Counted from the stretch's first letter, positions 1-9,587 are shown. The stretch is 64,000 nt of DNA from Paenibacillus farraposensis (GCF_020736845.1 NZ_JAFFQR010000008.1:62001-126000); one strand, 5' to 3'. Notes: generated from the letters alone by a model not told the origin. Program-made: numbers and translations.

Positions 1-3000
1 TTCGTAATTGTGTCGGTGTAAAGCACCTGAATGAACTGATTCAGCCATTTTTCCTCATCCTGATATTTGCCCAGCAAAGCCTCCAGTTCCGCAGCCTTGA
101 CTTCGATTTGGCTATATTTCGCCAGTTCCTCACGAACCACCTGCGTAAGCTCCGGTGAACGGATCAGGTTCTCCTTGGCCATGTCTTCATTGATACTGCC
201 AAAGATGTCCTTGCTTCCCGTCTGTTCCAGTCCTTCAGCCAGCAGCCGTTTCAGTTCAGTCCACGCTCTCTTCACCTCACCCAGATTGGGCTTGGATTCC
301 TGCAAACGCATATCAAAGCCTGCCAGCACCGCATTCAGATCCAGTGCGCGTGAACGCAGCACGGTAAAGCGGCTGCTCGTATTCTGATCGACATCCTTCT
401 CACGAATCACACCAAATGACTTCGCTTGGTCAAAGTCCTTTCGAATACGGGCATTGTAGGCCTGCACACGCGGATTGACATAGGTTTCACCCCATGATTT
501 TTCAGGGATTGGCGAAGGCAGATTAGTCCAGTTGTTCTGACCTGTCTGTACCAAATGGCGGCCAACGCCTTCACGTTCAAGAATCGTTTTTTCATAGCTT
601 TCTTCGTAAACTTTGAGCGGCGTGTATACAAACAGCGGTACGCCATTGCGTGTATTAAGCCAGAAAATACGGTTACGGACCTCACTCTCTTTAATTGTAA
701 AGTGAGATTTGCCGATCGCATTATTTTGATAATTGCGAACGCCTTTCAAAATATTAGGCGACTGGACAGGAACCGAAACAAACCCCCATGACGGGAAGTA
801 CAAATTACCCGAGCTGTTGCTCAGATGGAAAACAGGCACTGCCTCTTCATCCAGCTTGCTCGCAATGTAGCGCTCCACAAATTTTTCAATCGCTTCATCC
901 TGCCCGTATTTCATGACAAGGAAATCCTCCATGGAACGGGTAATGAGATCACCGAACTTTTCAGTCAAGAAATTGGAGATCGAGCTGATGATATCCATAT
1001 CCTGATCCTTCACCCATTGATCTGAATTTTCCAGCAATTCCTGGGCAAAATCACGAATCAGATCATCACCGTTACGCTTATCCAGCAGCTTGGTCACGAC
1101 TTCAGAAATATCCGGAACACTTACCAGATTCCAATAGTACGTTTTGTTGCCCTTATGATCAGCTTGCTCCTCACCATTGATCAGCAAATCACCATTCTTT
1201 TCAAAAATCGCACTCAGTGCGTTCAAAATTTCAGTAAATACGTTATAAATGCGGTTGTTTTCCTTATTTAGCAGGTCATACAGGTCCTCATAAAATTCAA
1301 TCAGCTGCTCTGTGCGTTCCACATCGGCCCGAAGCCAATATTCATTGATTTTGGCCTCTATATACGCATTTTTCTTTTTGTCCTTGGACACAAAGGCACT
1401 CTTGGCATCGCCCAGCTTCTCGCTTGCCTGCTCCCGCGCCCATTCAATATCCGTAGGGATACGGTGCAGGGATTCACGCAATGTTTCAATATAGGAAAGC
1501 AGCATTTTCAGCAAGCTGAATCCTTTTTCCGTATAAATCATGCGCGACACATAAAACGGCCCTTGCTCGGGATGCAGGAACATCCGGCGAATCTGGTCCG
1601 TAAACTGCCCGGTTATCTCCCCTGGAAGCTGTTTTTTCGCTTTGATGTATTCTTCACGGGCACGCGTCAGGAACGTTTGCTCCAGCTCCGTGTCCATATT
1701 AACAACCTGCATTTTTACAACGTTGCTGTAGCTTAGTCGCTCACTATTTTCAAATCCCGGCAGCGGCTCCGGCACACGGGATTCAAAGTTTTTGATCATA
1801 CTGTCCAGATCAACGCCCAGCTTGCGGGCAAACTTCTCGACATCCTCTTGATTCGGCGATTTCTCGAACATTTTGGACATTTTACCAAATAACCGGTAGG
1901 CCAGATAGGTGGTCATTTCCTCCATCGGCAACACGGCCGAGGATGCCCCGATAATATTGTAGTCGTAGTTTGCCGGATAGGTCTTGTTCATTTGGGCAAT
2001 GTTCGTGCGAATGTTGCTGATATAGTCATGAATGGCGAACTCTTCGCCCGACTGTTTTTCCTCGCTCGCCATAAAGTTGGTGATGTTCTCGGCGGTGACA
2101 TTCATACAGTAATCATAGGCATTTTCCAGCAGCTTGCCTTCCGTATTCGTGGCCGAAATCAGGTGGCACAGATTAAACGGCGGCAGCGGCGAGTTTACGG
2201 TCAAAATGTTGCCGTACTGCTGCTTAAAGCGTTCACCGCGGCTGTCCACATTCATCCAGTAGTCCAGTTCTTTCAACGCGGCATAGCCGTTCTTTTTAAT
2301 GTATTCACGCGTATGCTCGCTCAGGCTCTTGTTGGCCAGGTTAATATCCGGTGTAAACAGATAACCTAAAGTGTTCACACGGTCTACACCTGCGGAGCCG
2401 TAGTCGCGCTCAATAATTCCCCGGACGATATATGAGATGTCCAGGAAGGTGCCGCTACCCGTACCGCCGGACAAACCGGACAGCAGGAACACCATCAGCT
2501 TTTTGTTGGTGCCTTCGGACAGGGTTTTGATTTTTTTGTCAATGCTTTGTACGACCTGATTAATTTTGGTGAACAGCAGCAGGCGTCCGGCTTGACGCAC
2601 TCCTGCGGCACCGTTCATTCCATCGGTAATGCTCAGCTCGGGGGACAGCCAATCGGTAATGTACGGTTCCAGAATGCTGCGATTTTGCAGCAATCCGCCG
2701 ATTTCGGCATTAGACAGCAGTACAAACTCATTGATCGGGTCCAGCCCAATGCCCTTGTATTTTTTGTTGCGGTCCTGCTCATTTGTTTCAAAAGCGAGAA
2801 ATTCCACATTGTCCGGCTTCTCGCTCTTCTTCTTGGAAATTGGATCTGCCGGCAGCTTGAATCTGCGGTTAATTTGGTATTTTAACCGGAGGAGGGCATC
2901 AATTCCCGTACCTCCGAGTCCGATAATTAAAATAGGATTATCAATGGTATCCACTCTGATTTTATCGCTTACGATTCCCCCGCCGAGTGATACGTCTAAT

Positions 3001-3032
3001 TGTTGGATATGCTCTCTAACTACTGGTCTCAT
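1..3032 (-). CDS. Tubulin-like (FtsZ/tubulin superfamily, Tubulin_2 type) protein, 3' end outside window
   Basis: The frame is open for 1010 codons from an ATG at 3032 to the window edge, so the C-terminus is missing. The start has a good site, GGAGG eight bases upstream. Residues about 30-45 hold a nucleotide-binding-like glycine loop (IIGLGGTGIDALLRLK), and near residue 190 lies the tubulin/FtsZ signature block LSGLSGGTGSGTFLD. The rest is a long helical, charged extension with no hydrophobic segment seen, so it is probably cytosolic and far larger than FtsZ (about 380 residues). Known members of these distant FtsZ-like families occur beside von Willebrand A and membrane proteins and have been proposed to act in membrane remodelling. 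The next gene upstream, 24 bases away on the same strand, is exactly such a vWA membrane protein. Polymerisation and GTP use are inferred, not shown. Confidence 0.85.
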   Translation of the reverse strand, partial: MRPVVREHIQQLDVSLGGGIVSDKIRVDTIDNPILIIGLGGTGIDALLRLKYQINRRFKLPADPISKKKSEKPDNVEFLAFETNEQDRNKKYKGIGLDPINEFVLLSNAEIGGLLQNRSILEPYITDWLSPELSITDGMNGAAGVRQAGRLLLFTKINQVVQSIDKKIKTLSEGTNKKLMVFLLSGLSGGTGSGTFLDISYIVRGIIERDYGSAGVDRVNTLGYLFTPDINLANKSLSEHTREYIKKNGYAALKELDYWMNVDSRGERFKQQYGNILTVNSPLPPFNLCHLISATNTEGKLLENAYDYCMNVTAENITNFMASEEKQSGEEFAIHDYISNIRTNIAQMNKTYPANYDYNIIGASSAVLPMEEMTTYLAYRLFGKMSKMFEKSPNQEDVEKFARKLGVDLDSMIKNFESRVPEPLPGFENSERLSYSNVVKMQVVNMDTELEQTFLTRAREEYIKAKKQLPGEITGQFTDQIRRMFLHPEQGPFYVSRMIYTEKGFSLLKMLLSYIETLRESLHRIPTDIEWAREQASEKLGDAKSAFVSKDKKKNAYIEAKINEYWLRADVERTEQLIEFYEDLYDLLNKENNRIYNVFTEILNALSAIFEKNGDLLINGEEQADHKGNKTYYWNLVSVPDISEVVTKLLDKRNGDDLIRDFAQELLENSDQWVKDQDMDIISSISNFLTEKFGDLITRSMEDFLVMKYGQDEAIEKFVERYIASKLDEEAVPVFHLSNSSGNLYFPSWGFVSVPVQSPNILKGVRNYQNNAIGKSHFTIKESEVRNRIFWLNTRNGVPLFVYTPLKVYEESYEKTILEREGVGRHLVQTGQNNWTNLPSPIPEKSWGETYVNPRVQAYNARIRKDFDQAKSFGVIREKDVDQNTSSRFTVLRSRALDLNAVLAGFDMRLQESKPNLGEVKRAWTELKRLLAEGLEQTGSKDIFGSINEDMAKENLIRSPELTQVVREELAKYSQIEVKAAELEALLGKYQDEEKWLNQFIQVLYTDTIT

Positions 3033-3056
3033 CGTTTTAACCTCCTAAGGGTTCGT

Positions 3057-4856
3057 TTAGCTGTTTACTGAAATAAATTCCAGTAAAATGGTTTTGTCCA
3101 TGCTAGCCAGCGGGATCGTTAGCCGATCACCGTTTTTCAGCTCCAGACCACGGCCTGCGTCTACAGCCCGCCCGGATTTTTCAATCGTAATCTCCGGGGT
3201 ACTGCGCACCATGATACGATCCTGGTTGGCTGGCGTGAACACCACCTTATCAGTACCAGCAAATTCCGGTGCCAGTTGCAGCAACTGGTGCAGATTGAAC
3301 TTCCCTCGGAAGGTGTTCAGCTTCTTGTATTGCGGGTACGTTTTTTCACCGGTATTTTCATCGCGGATCTCCAGTACAATTTGGCCGACAAAGCCACGAT
3401 TGGCCTTTTTGACCGCCTTCCAAATGAAATAAGCGGCAGCCAGCAGCACAATCAGCCCCAGCCCTGAAAGAATGAGAGGCAGCGTTGACTTTTCGGCAGG
3501 TGCTGCCTGTCCGGTCGTGCCTGTATTTGTACTACTACCCGTCCCGGTTTTAGCGCTGATAGTCAGGGGCTGGGTTTCACGGTAAAAGCTCTTTTCCTCT
3601 GCTCTGACGATTAGCTGATAATCATGCTCATCCGGAATGGTATAAGAGCCTGTGAAAGCATCCCCAGCATTGGTTAATGGCACCTCATTCGTGGTACCGG
3701 AATCTAGGTCTTTGACCTCCAGAACAGCATTCATATTGGCATACAATTCCTTGTCCTGAAGCTGCTGATTATTGCTCGTCAGATAGGAATGAATTTGAAC
3801 TGTGTCGCCTTTTTTGTACGATTTGGCAGACGGTGCGTCCAGCTTCAGCTCCAAATCATAGTTAAACACCAGATTGATATCAATCTGATCCTGCCGCACT
3901 CCCTTGACCTGAAGCTTCCAGTCGCCCGCTACGGGCTTGAGCAGCTTGATCAGCGAGTAGCTTTTCGACTTGGACAACAGCACATCGCTTGAAGGAATCG
4001 ACTTCGTGTTACCCGCCGGGTCAATCAGCCTTGCATCCACCGGTTTCGAGGACATTATCGAAATGTTAGCCTCCAGCACACTATCGTTCGGTACGGTTAC
4101 CGTAACATCCTGATAATTGCCGTTCGCCGTAATGGACTGCAAGGGCACAACCTTCAATTTTAAATTGCTGGCAAAAATTTCACTCAAAATATTCGGCAAA
4201 TCATCCGCCGAGCTTGTAATAAAGGACTTGCCGCCGGTCTGCTGCGCAATGTCGGCAAGCTTGTTTTTATTCAGCTTTCCATCCGCATTCAACCCGATGG
4301 TGTAGATCGGAACGCCGCTCTTTTTAGCTTCGGCTACAGCTTTCGCCATGTCCTGTTCGGACTGGCTCTCCGTTCTGCCGGTCGCTTTATTCAGATCGTT
4401 GTTGCCGTCAGCCAGCATCACGATCATAGGCGCATGTCCGGCTGTTTTGCCATCCTGCAAAATACGGATCGCTTCTTTGACACCTACAGAGGTGTCCGTA
4501 TAGGCCCCTCGATTCAGCCCGTCAATAAATGCTTTTAACTCCTGCTTATCCGCTTCAGACTTGATATTAAGCAAGGCCTTTTCGCGTTGTACGACATCCG
4601 TATACGCTACGATCCCAACCTTGTCATTTTGCGTTGACAGCATATCAATAAACATTTTCATGGCTTCATTGCCAATTTTCCCGGGATCACTGGTGTTCAT
4701 GGAATTACTCACATCAACGACCAGCACCGCATCTACCTTGGAAGCAGAGGGCGAAGCGGCATTTGCCGTTTGCGGCGGCCATGCCGAAATTGAGATCATG
4801 ATCATTGCACAGATGATTCCGATGACCAAAAACCATTTTCTGTCTCTACTAAACAT
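3057..4856 (-). CDS. Membrane-anchored von Willebrand factor A domain protein
   Basis: A 599-residue protein whose first 33 residues form a signal peptide or anchor. The vWA domain covers about residues 42-230 and has the metal-ion-dependent adhesion site D48-x-S50-x-S52 (DVSNSM), with a later ADGNND loop supplying further ligands. Beta-rich segments follow to about 440, then a Ser/Thr/Gly linker, one membrane segment (about 460-480, LILSGLGLIVLLAAAYFIW) and a cytosolic domain of about 115 residues. The vWA domain therefore probably lies outside the membrane and the tail inside, where it could contact the tubulin-like product encoded 24 bases downstream. The ATG at 4856 is preceded by AAAGGGG. 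The family binds protein partners through the metal site; the partner here is unknown. Confidence 0.85.
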   Translation of the reverse strand: MFSRDRKWFLVIGIICAMIMISISAWPPQTANAASPSASKVDAVLVVDVSNSMNTSDPGKIGNEAMKMFIDMLSTQNDKVGIVAYTDVVQREKALLNIKSEADKQELKAFIDGLNRGAYTDTSVGVKEAIRILQDGKTAGHAPMIVMLADGNNDLNKATGRTESQSEQDMAKAVAEAKKSGVPIYTIGLNADGKLNKNKLADIAQQTGGKSFITSSADDLPNILSEIFASNLKLKVVPLQSITANGNYQDVTVTVPNDSVLEANISIMSSKPVDARLIDPAGNTKSIPSSDVLLSKSKSYSLIKLLKPVAGDWKLQVKGVRQDQIDINLVFNYDLELKLDAPSAKSYKKGDTVQIHSYLTSNNQQLQDKELYANMNAVLEVKDLDSGTTNEVPLTNAGDAFTGSYTIPDEHDYQLIVRAEEKSFYRETQPLTISAKTGTGSSTNTGTTGQAAPAEKSTLPLILSGLGLIVLLAAAYFIWKAVKKANRGFVGQIVLEIRDENTGEKTYPQYKKLNTFRGKFNLHQLLQLAPEFAGTDKVVFTPANQDRIMVRSTPEITIEKSGRAVDAGRGLELKNGDRLTIPLASMDKTILLEFISVNS

Positions 4857-5158
4857 CGCTTGTTCCCCTTTGCCGATTAATTCTCACTCTAAATTACAGT
4901 TGTACTCCCCTACTATTAAATTATAATGAGTTTTACATGAGCGCCAGCTGAAAAAACTGCCTATAGTCGTCTCCATGTGGCGAAGAAGCCTGATATACCG
5001 CGAGATTTTACCAATATCCTGCAGTAATGATATAATTATACCCCAACCAGGGCAATCGGGCACCAGCCTTCCCCTTAATACGACAAAAACGACAGCCAGC
5101 GAAACCTGCTCATGTAAAATATCCAAGTTAAAATCCAAGCAGAAAGAGGAAGTACACT
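4857..5158. other. Divergent intergenic region between the vWA/tubulin genes and the zinc-ribbon genes
   Basis: About 300 bases separating two divergent transcription units. TATAAT-like hexamers occur on both strands (leftward near 4918-4926 and rightward near 5030-5036), but neither has a convincing -35 hexamer at the right distance, so no promoter is called. Nothing else recognisable. Confidence 0.4.
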
Positions 5159-5311
5159 ATGATCTCTTACGGATGTCTGGCGATTTTGTTTCTTTTTGTC
5201 GCCCTTAAATTAATCATTTACTATATACATAAAAAACGTGCCCTGTCGATGACACACATCGACACCGAGCTGCTGGCACTGCTGAACCGGAGAAGTGAGC
5301 ACAATGAATAG
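5159..5311 (+). CDS. Small single-span membrane protein, 50 residues
   Basis: ATG at 5159 preceded by AGAGGAAG at suitable distance; 50 codons end in TAG at 5309-5311. The N-terminal half is a hydrophobic helix (about residues 3-22, containing LAILFLFVALKLII), followed by a basic KKR stop-transfer and a polar tail. Its last codons overlap the start of the following gene by eight bases, indicating translational coupling. Function unknown. Position divergent from the tubulin-like/vWA pair suggests that it belongs to the same locus. Good ribosome site, membrane helix and coupling make it more than a chance frame, but no family is recognised. Confidence 0.6.
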   Translation: MISYGCLAILFLFVALKLIIYYIHKKRALSMTHIDTELLALLNRRSEHNE

Positions 5312-6221
5312 CTCCAAACAGGCTGTACAATTCCGCCCATTTACCCGTACGGAGCATGCCTTCCAAAAACTGAAAATCTGCAGGTATTGCGGACAATTCA
5401 CCGCCCTTTGGGAAGAGGAATGTACTTCCTGCGGCCGAAGTGCCCTGGTTCCCGTGGAGTCATATGCCAAACGCAATGCCAGACGCTATTTGCGTAAAGA
5501 CCTCGCCGTAGGCATCGTGCTGTTGGCCGCTGCTGTCTTTTGGGGTCATTCAGCACAGCAAATGCTTCTGTATGGTATTGTCGGCGCACTTCTCCTGCTG
5601 CCCTTGGTGCTTCTGCAGCAGCGTATTTATCCTTATGAGCAGCGCAGGCAGCTTATACGCCTGTTCAGAGGGCGCATAACCCAGATTCAGGAGGGACTGG
5701 GGGTCAATCATAAACACGCAGTTGCCCAGCGTCAGCTCAGTGAGCGTGTCTCCTATGAAATGCTGCGAGAAATTGCTGTGCTCATTCACAACGATCGGAT
5801 AAGGCTTCAGCAGGTGGCCCTGCTGCAATCTTTTGTTCTCCGCAAAGATATGGAGCTGAAGCTCGATCCTCTGCTAATCAAAAGCTTTGAACCGCTTATG
5901 GTCAGGTATATCGGAGAGATCGCCAGATTAAATCGTGAGCTGATCAAGGATCGGACATTCCGATATGTCATCTTTTATGAGCGCCGCATTCTGGAGATGG
6001 CAGGGGGCGAGGATATTCTTGTCCGTGTAGCCAGTGCAGCTGTCCGCAAAAAACGTTACGTGGTTACGCATGCCGCATTTATTTCCAGATATGTGCGCAA
6101 GCTGCCAAAGGAACGAATCCAACGATTATATCATATCATTCAGGAAAATCCGTTAGAACCCTTCGGTGATTTGGCCGATGAGGTAAAGATCGCGTATCTG
6201 ATGGAGCAGTATAAAAGCTGA
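5304..6221 (+). CDS. Zinc-ribbon membrane protein of unknown function
   Basis: A 305-residue protein. Near residues 24-46 there is a four-cysteine zinc ribbon, CRYCGQF then CTSCGRSAL. A basic stretch (KRNARRYLRKD) follows, then two close hydrophobic segments at about 65-110 (VGIVLLAAAVFWG and GIVGALLLLPLVLLQQ). The remaining 190 residues look alpha-helical, charged and cytosolic. The ATG at 5304 was preferred over the GTG at 5295 because GGAG at 5289-5292 is eleven bases from the ATG but only two from the GTG. It overlaps the 50-residue membrane peptide gene and is divergent from the vWA/tubulin-like genes, so it may be an accessory of that system. No enzymatic motif is seen. Confidence 0.7.
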   Translation: MNSSKQAVQFRPFTRTEHAFQKLKICRYCGQFTALWEEECTSCGRSALVPVESYAKRNARRYLRKDLAVGIVLLAAAVFWGHSAQQMLLYGIVGALLLLPLVLLQQRIYPYEQRRQLIRLFRGRITQIQEGLGVNHKHAVAQRQLSERVSYEMLREIAVLIHNDRIRLQQVALLQSFVLRKDMELKLDPLLIKSFEPLMVRYIGEIARLNRELIKDRTFRYVIFYERRILEMAGGEDILVRVASAAVRKKRYVVTHAAFISRYVRKLPKERIQRLYHIIQENPLEPFGDLADEVKIAYLMEQYKS

Positions 6222-6285
6222 TCTGTCACAATGCCCTTCTATATATGACGTCTGATCGATTGCAAATCACTGCAATTGTCCGCAA

Positions 6286-6324
6286 AAAACCGTCAGGATC
6301 GCCAACGCGCCTCCAGACGGTTTT
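6286..6324. terminator. Bidirectional Rho-independent terminator
   Basis: AAAACCGTC at 6286-6294 pairs perfectly with GACGGTTTT at 6316-6324. A-rich and T-rich flanks let it work on both strands, between the converging zinc-ribbon gene and the large hydrolase gene. Confidence 0.75.
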
Positions 6325-6371
6325 CATTTTGGACTTGTATAAGGTATCGCTGTCTTGCTGGCTCACCTTTT

Positions 6372-9125
6372 TTATTGACCTTGCAGCTTTGGCGCCGCAT
6401 GTTTGATGGAAGCAAAGTTAAAAGCACGCACACCCTTGCTGTCATATACAATAACCTCTTTATTCAAATACGGGTGGAGACCATTAAAATAACCGGGCAT
6501 AACCAGCTTGCGCATAAACAGATTTTTACCCAGCAAACGGGGTGAATTAGTCGCTACGACAAGCATTTGCCGTGAAATGGACCAAGGACTTGACTGAATA
6601 TAGGACAGGCAATATTCACCTTCCGTAAAATCACTGCCCAGCGTATACCCTTTCTCCGTACATACGAATTGCAGATTTTCCTGATGCCGATGGAGAAGTT
6701 CATGTCTGGTCAAGTCCGAAACGACACAGATCACATTGCTGTCAGCCAGCTCTTTCTCCGAAATATCACGTGCAGACACCACAGGGTAATGAACACCGAT
6801 ATACGGATTCCAGGTCGCTGTTTTGGGGCTGGCCAAGGCATTGGCCGTACGTTTCATCGCCTGCTCTTCCTCCGGGGCCGAATAGCTGGATGGAAGGACA
6901 ATATGAAGACGATCCATATAAACGTCAAGCACACCCATACCGTGACCCCAGGCATTTCTCTCTCTGCTTTTCGTTCTAATGATTTCCTGCCCGGTCTCTG
7001 CTTCATTTGCAGAGCTGGCACCACTTGCTCTTTCCCGCTCGGCAATCAGGCGGTATTCAGGTGAGGGCCGCTTTTGCGATTTCATTTTAACAAAGCGAAA
7101 ACGACTGTATTCCAGCAAATCCAGTACGAAAATACGAGCTCCGATACAAACCTGAGCCAGTTCCAAGCCCGTGACCTCGTGAGAAAGATGAATGATAAAT
7201 TCGTCAGCATGAACGGCTGTAACCTCCAGCTTGCCCGTGGTGCTCATTTCGCCGTACAGCTCGGCGTATTCCTCGTGTTCATCCACTCGCGTCAGTTCCA
7301 GCCAATAAGCACGATTATGTCTGCCCCGTTCCGTCCGGTAGGCAATGCGCTGAGGGGCAATATCTCTTTTCCATTGCATAAGCCAGCCCAGCACGCCGTC
7401 CAAAAGCCTCAGCTCATGCGTGTCCCAATGATTAGAGCAACGCTCTACCACACCCTTGAGATAACTTGACGCAAGCTCGGTTGCCGGAGCCGTATAAGCT
7501 TGAGCAAACAAGTAATCCTGATCGCCAACGATGTTCAATATCGGCAAATTCGATAGATTCATCAGCTGCTGCGGATGCGGCGCACCTGCGATCACAGCAA
7601 TAGCTGCAAAACGCGAAGGGTACGCCTGTGCCATCGCCCAGGCCGCATATGCACCATTAGAATAACCCGTCAAGTAAATTCGGTCTTCATCCACTGGGTA
7701 CCCTTGCAGAATAACATTTAGCCCCTCCAGAAAGGCAGCTTCGCCAATGTAACTGCCGAGCGTAACACCACGGCAAGAAAAGGTAACAAATATCGCCTCT
7801 TCCTCCCAGTTTCTCCCGAAATCCCTTTTTTGGAAATCTGGCAGACCAAGCTCATACCGTTTGCCCGGCATCAGGACAATCAAGGGATACTGTCGTTCTG
7901 GCGAGTAGCTTCTTGGAAGCTGTATCGTATAGCGCTGCATACTGTTATCGAGCCGGGAGACAAAAAAGCCTTCGCCAAGCCCGTTCGAAGACAGATAGAT
8001 GTGTTTTTCCTGACGTGAGAATGGGTGCTGCGACAGTTCGGCAAACCCATATGCAAAAATTTGTTTTAATAGCTTGATATATTCACGCACAACCCGATAG
8101 TCCCAACCCTCAAAGGGATCTTCCGGTAAAGCCGTTAATCTTTCGAGTTCGTTCAGCAAGCCTTCTATCTGAGTTTTTCGTACAGCATGGAGGGCATCCA
8201 TGATATGATCCTGCTTGAAGTGCTCATACTCTTCCTGCAGACCCGCAACAACGTCAGACAAAGGATGTACAAGCACCGAGTACACAAAATGATGCTCCCC
8301 TGCTTCATGATCCTGATACGTAACCGTAAAATGCAGCATCCCTGTGTTTTCGATCATTTCCTCATCCCAGGCATACTTGTACTCCTGCTCCCAGGTTGCT
8401 TGAAACCGATCCAGCTTTGATCCTGCATCATTTGTTACCTCGATCCATAACGTCTGGTCTGCCGGAAGATCTACACGATCCTTACGCAGCAAATAAAACG
8501 AGACCGGACTTTTTTCCCCCTCCCGCTCAGCACTTTTCTCAACCTCCAGCCAGGCCATATGAAAACGTATATTGCGCTCTATAAATTCATGGTGAAGCTC
8601 TGCCACATCTGGGTGATCGCATACCTGATATCCGCTAATACGGATGGAACGGGCTTCATCGGGAATAAACGCTGCGATGATGACCACCGTATGATCGCCC
8701 TCCTTCAAATACAACCGAAGAGGACCGGATTCCGCATATACCAGCATGTCGTCGATCCAAATCTGCCCTGTTCCTTCAAACGGTCTGATAATCACTTCTT
8801 GTGATGCCAAACAGCGAAGATTAGAAACCAGCACAAGTCTTTCTTGCTCGTTTAAAGCCGGAAAAACACCCAAGTTCAGCTCTGCATTCCGGGGATCCAG
8901 CTCGGTTAATAATCGGCATGCGACCGTTCCTCCTGCTGAAAGTCGCACTCCCTCTTCACAAGCCTGTTCCAAATTCCATTCTTCCAGGGTGAAATGGTTC
9001 GACCATTCCCTGCCCACACCGCAATTTTCCGGCAGCTTGACCGGACCGACCGCATATGCAGACGTCAGACGAACCGGATGATCCGACAGCACAGTTGTTA
9101 CTTTTTCCAGATGCGTGAACCTCAT
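6372..9125 (-). CDS. Large multidomain alpha/beta hydrolase (prolyl-oligopeptidase/esterase-like)
   Basis: A 917-residue protein without a signal peptide. The first 400 residues are beta-rich and include a sugar-binding-like stretch, then a linker. The hydrolase core lies at about 430-620: a strand-rich lead-in (YTIQLPRSYSPERQYPLIVL), the nucleophile elbow GYSNG, and a later GDQDYLF stretch that may hold the acid, followed by HWDTHE, a candidate histidine region. This layout resembles PHB-depolymerase/feruloyl-esterase and S9-type carboxylesterases. The last 300 residues match no domain I can name. ATG at 9125 is used because GGAGGGGG lies directly upstream; an in-frame codon 15 residues earlier lacks such a site. 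It is monocistronic and ends at a bidirectional terminator. Substrate unknown; cell-wall or plant-polymer esters are possible. Confidence 0.75.
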   Translation of the reverse strand: MRFTHLEKVTTVLSDHPVRLTSAYAVGPVKLPENCGVGREWSNHFTLEEWNLEQACEEGVRLSAGGTVACRLLTELDPRNAELNLGVFPALNEQERLVLVSNLRCLASQEVIIRPFEGTGQIWIDDMLVYAESGPLRLYLKEGDHTVVIIAAFIPDEARSIRISGYQVCDHPDVAELHHEFIERNIRFHMAWLEVEKSAEREGEKSPVSFYLLRKDRVDLPADQTLWIEVTNDAGSKLDRFQATWEQEYKYAWDEEMIENTGMLHFTVTYQDHEAGEHHFVYSVLVHPLSDVVAGLQEEYEHFKQDHIMDALHAVRKTQIEGLLNELERLTALPEDPFEGWDYRVVREYIKLLKQIFAYGFAELSQHPFSRQEKHIYLSSNGLGEGFFVSRLDNSMQRYTIQLPRSYSPERQYPLIVLMPGKRYELGLPDFQKRDFGRNWEEEAIFVTFSCRGVTLGSYIGEAAFLEGLNVILQGYPVDEDRIYLTGYSNGAYAAWAMAQAYPSRFAAIAVIAGAPHPQQLMNLSNLPILNIVGDQDYLFAQAYTAPATELASSYLKGVVERCSNHWDTHELRLLDGVLGWLMQWKRDIAPQRIAYRTERGRHNRAYWLELTRVDEHEEYAELYGEMSTTGKLEVTAVHADEFIIHLSHEVTGLELAQVCIGARIFVLDLLEYSRFRFVKMKSQKRPSPEYRLIAERERASGASSANEAETGQEIIRTKSRERNAWGHGMGVLDVYMDRLHIVLPSSYSAPEEEQAMKRTANALASPKTATWNPYIGVHYPVVSARDISEKELADSNVICVVSDLTRHELLHRHQENLQFVCTEKGYTLGSDFTEGEYCLSYIQSSPWSISRQMLVVATNSPRLLGKNLFMRKLVMPGYFNGLHPYLNKEVIVYDSKGVRAFNFASIKHAAPKLQGQ

Positions 9126-9293
9126 AACATTCCCCCTCCAGGTTTTGGCTTCCTTGAAAGACGTAACCACGATAATCTACCAGAATTTTCCCGTAATCTT
9201 TTCCGCAACCTTAAATTCAACGATATAAAAACTATTCGTTGCCCTCTCTGTTTACTCCTCTGTTTTCCCAAAAAAAGAAGCTGCTTATATAAC

Positions 9294-9326
9294 AAAAAAC
9301 GAAGAAAGCAGTCCGCTTCACTTCGT
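9294..9326 (-). terminator. Rho-independent terminator
   Basis: On the minus strand ACGAAG and CTTCGT (9299-9304 with 9321-9326), extended by an inner AAGC/GCTT pairing, are followed by a T run at 9298-9294. It lies downstream of the gene relic at 9394-9585 and could act as a second terminator behind mccB. Confidence 0.6.
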
Positions 9327-9393
9327 TGTTAAAAATTTTATATTCAGGACCAAAGAGGAAACACTATAAAAAATGTGAATAGCTTGCTTGTAT

Positions 9394-9585
9394 TTACTTT
9401 TCCAACCACAAAAGATCAAACAGCACCATCAATCTGTCGTTAATCTGGTCAAAATGCCGCCCTAACGCATTAATTTTAAAATCTTTAGTCCCCTTGCGAT
9501 CTGCCTGCAAAAAATGCCGCAACGCTTCTTTGAGCCCCTGTTCCCACACTGTATCGTTCAATTGTTTCGCATAATTAAGATTTTG
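9394..9585 (-). pseudogene. Coding-like tail of an unrecognised gene, no start codon
   Basis: Minus-strand frame reading as a plausible soluble helical protein for about 62 codons (it contains KQLNDTVWEQGLKEALRHF and ends DLLWLEK, TAA at 9396-9394). There is no ATG, GTG or TTG with a ribosome site at its head, and the frame runs back through the mccB terminator, so it cannot be expressed as a normal gene. I read it as the 3' remnant of a gene brought next to mccB by deletion. The family is not recognised. The 9126-9393 stretch beyond it holds only the terminator at 9294-9326. Confidence 0.35.
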
Positions 9586-9587
9586 AT

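Noticed and set aside
407..721. 104-residue minus-strand frame inside the tubulin-like gene
   Set aside because: Same strand but a different frame from the long tubulin-like gene, no ribosome site and arginine/leucine-rich shadow composition.
3088..3432. Plus-strand frames antisense to the vWA gene
   Set aside because: Low-complexity Ser/Arg-rich translations typical of antisense shadows; no ribosome sites.
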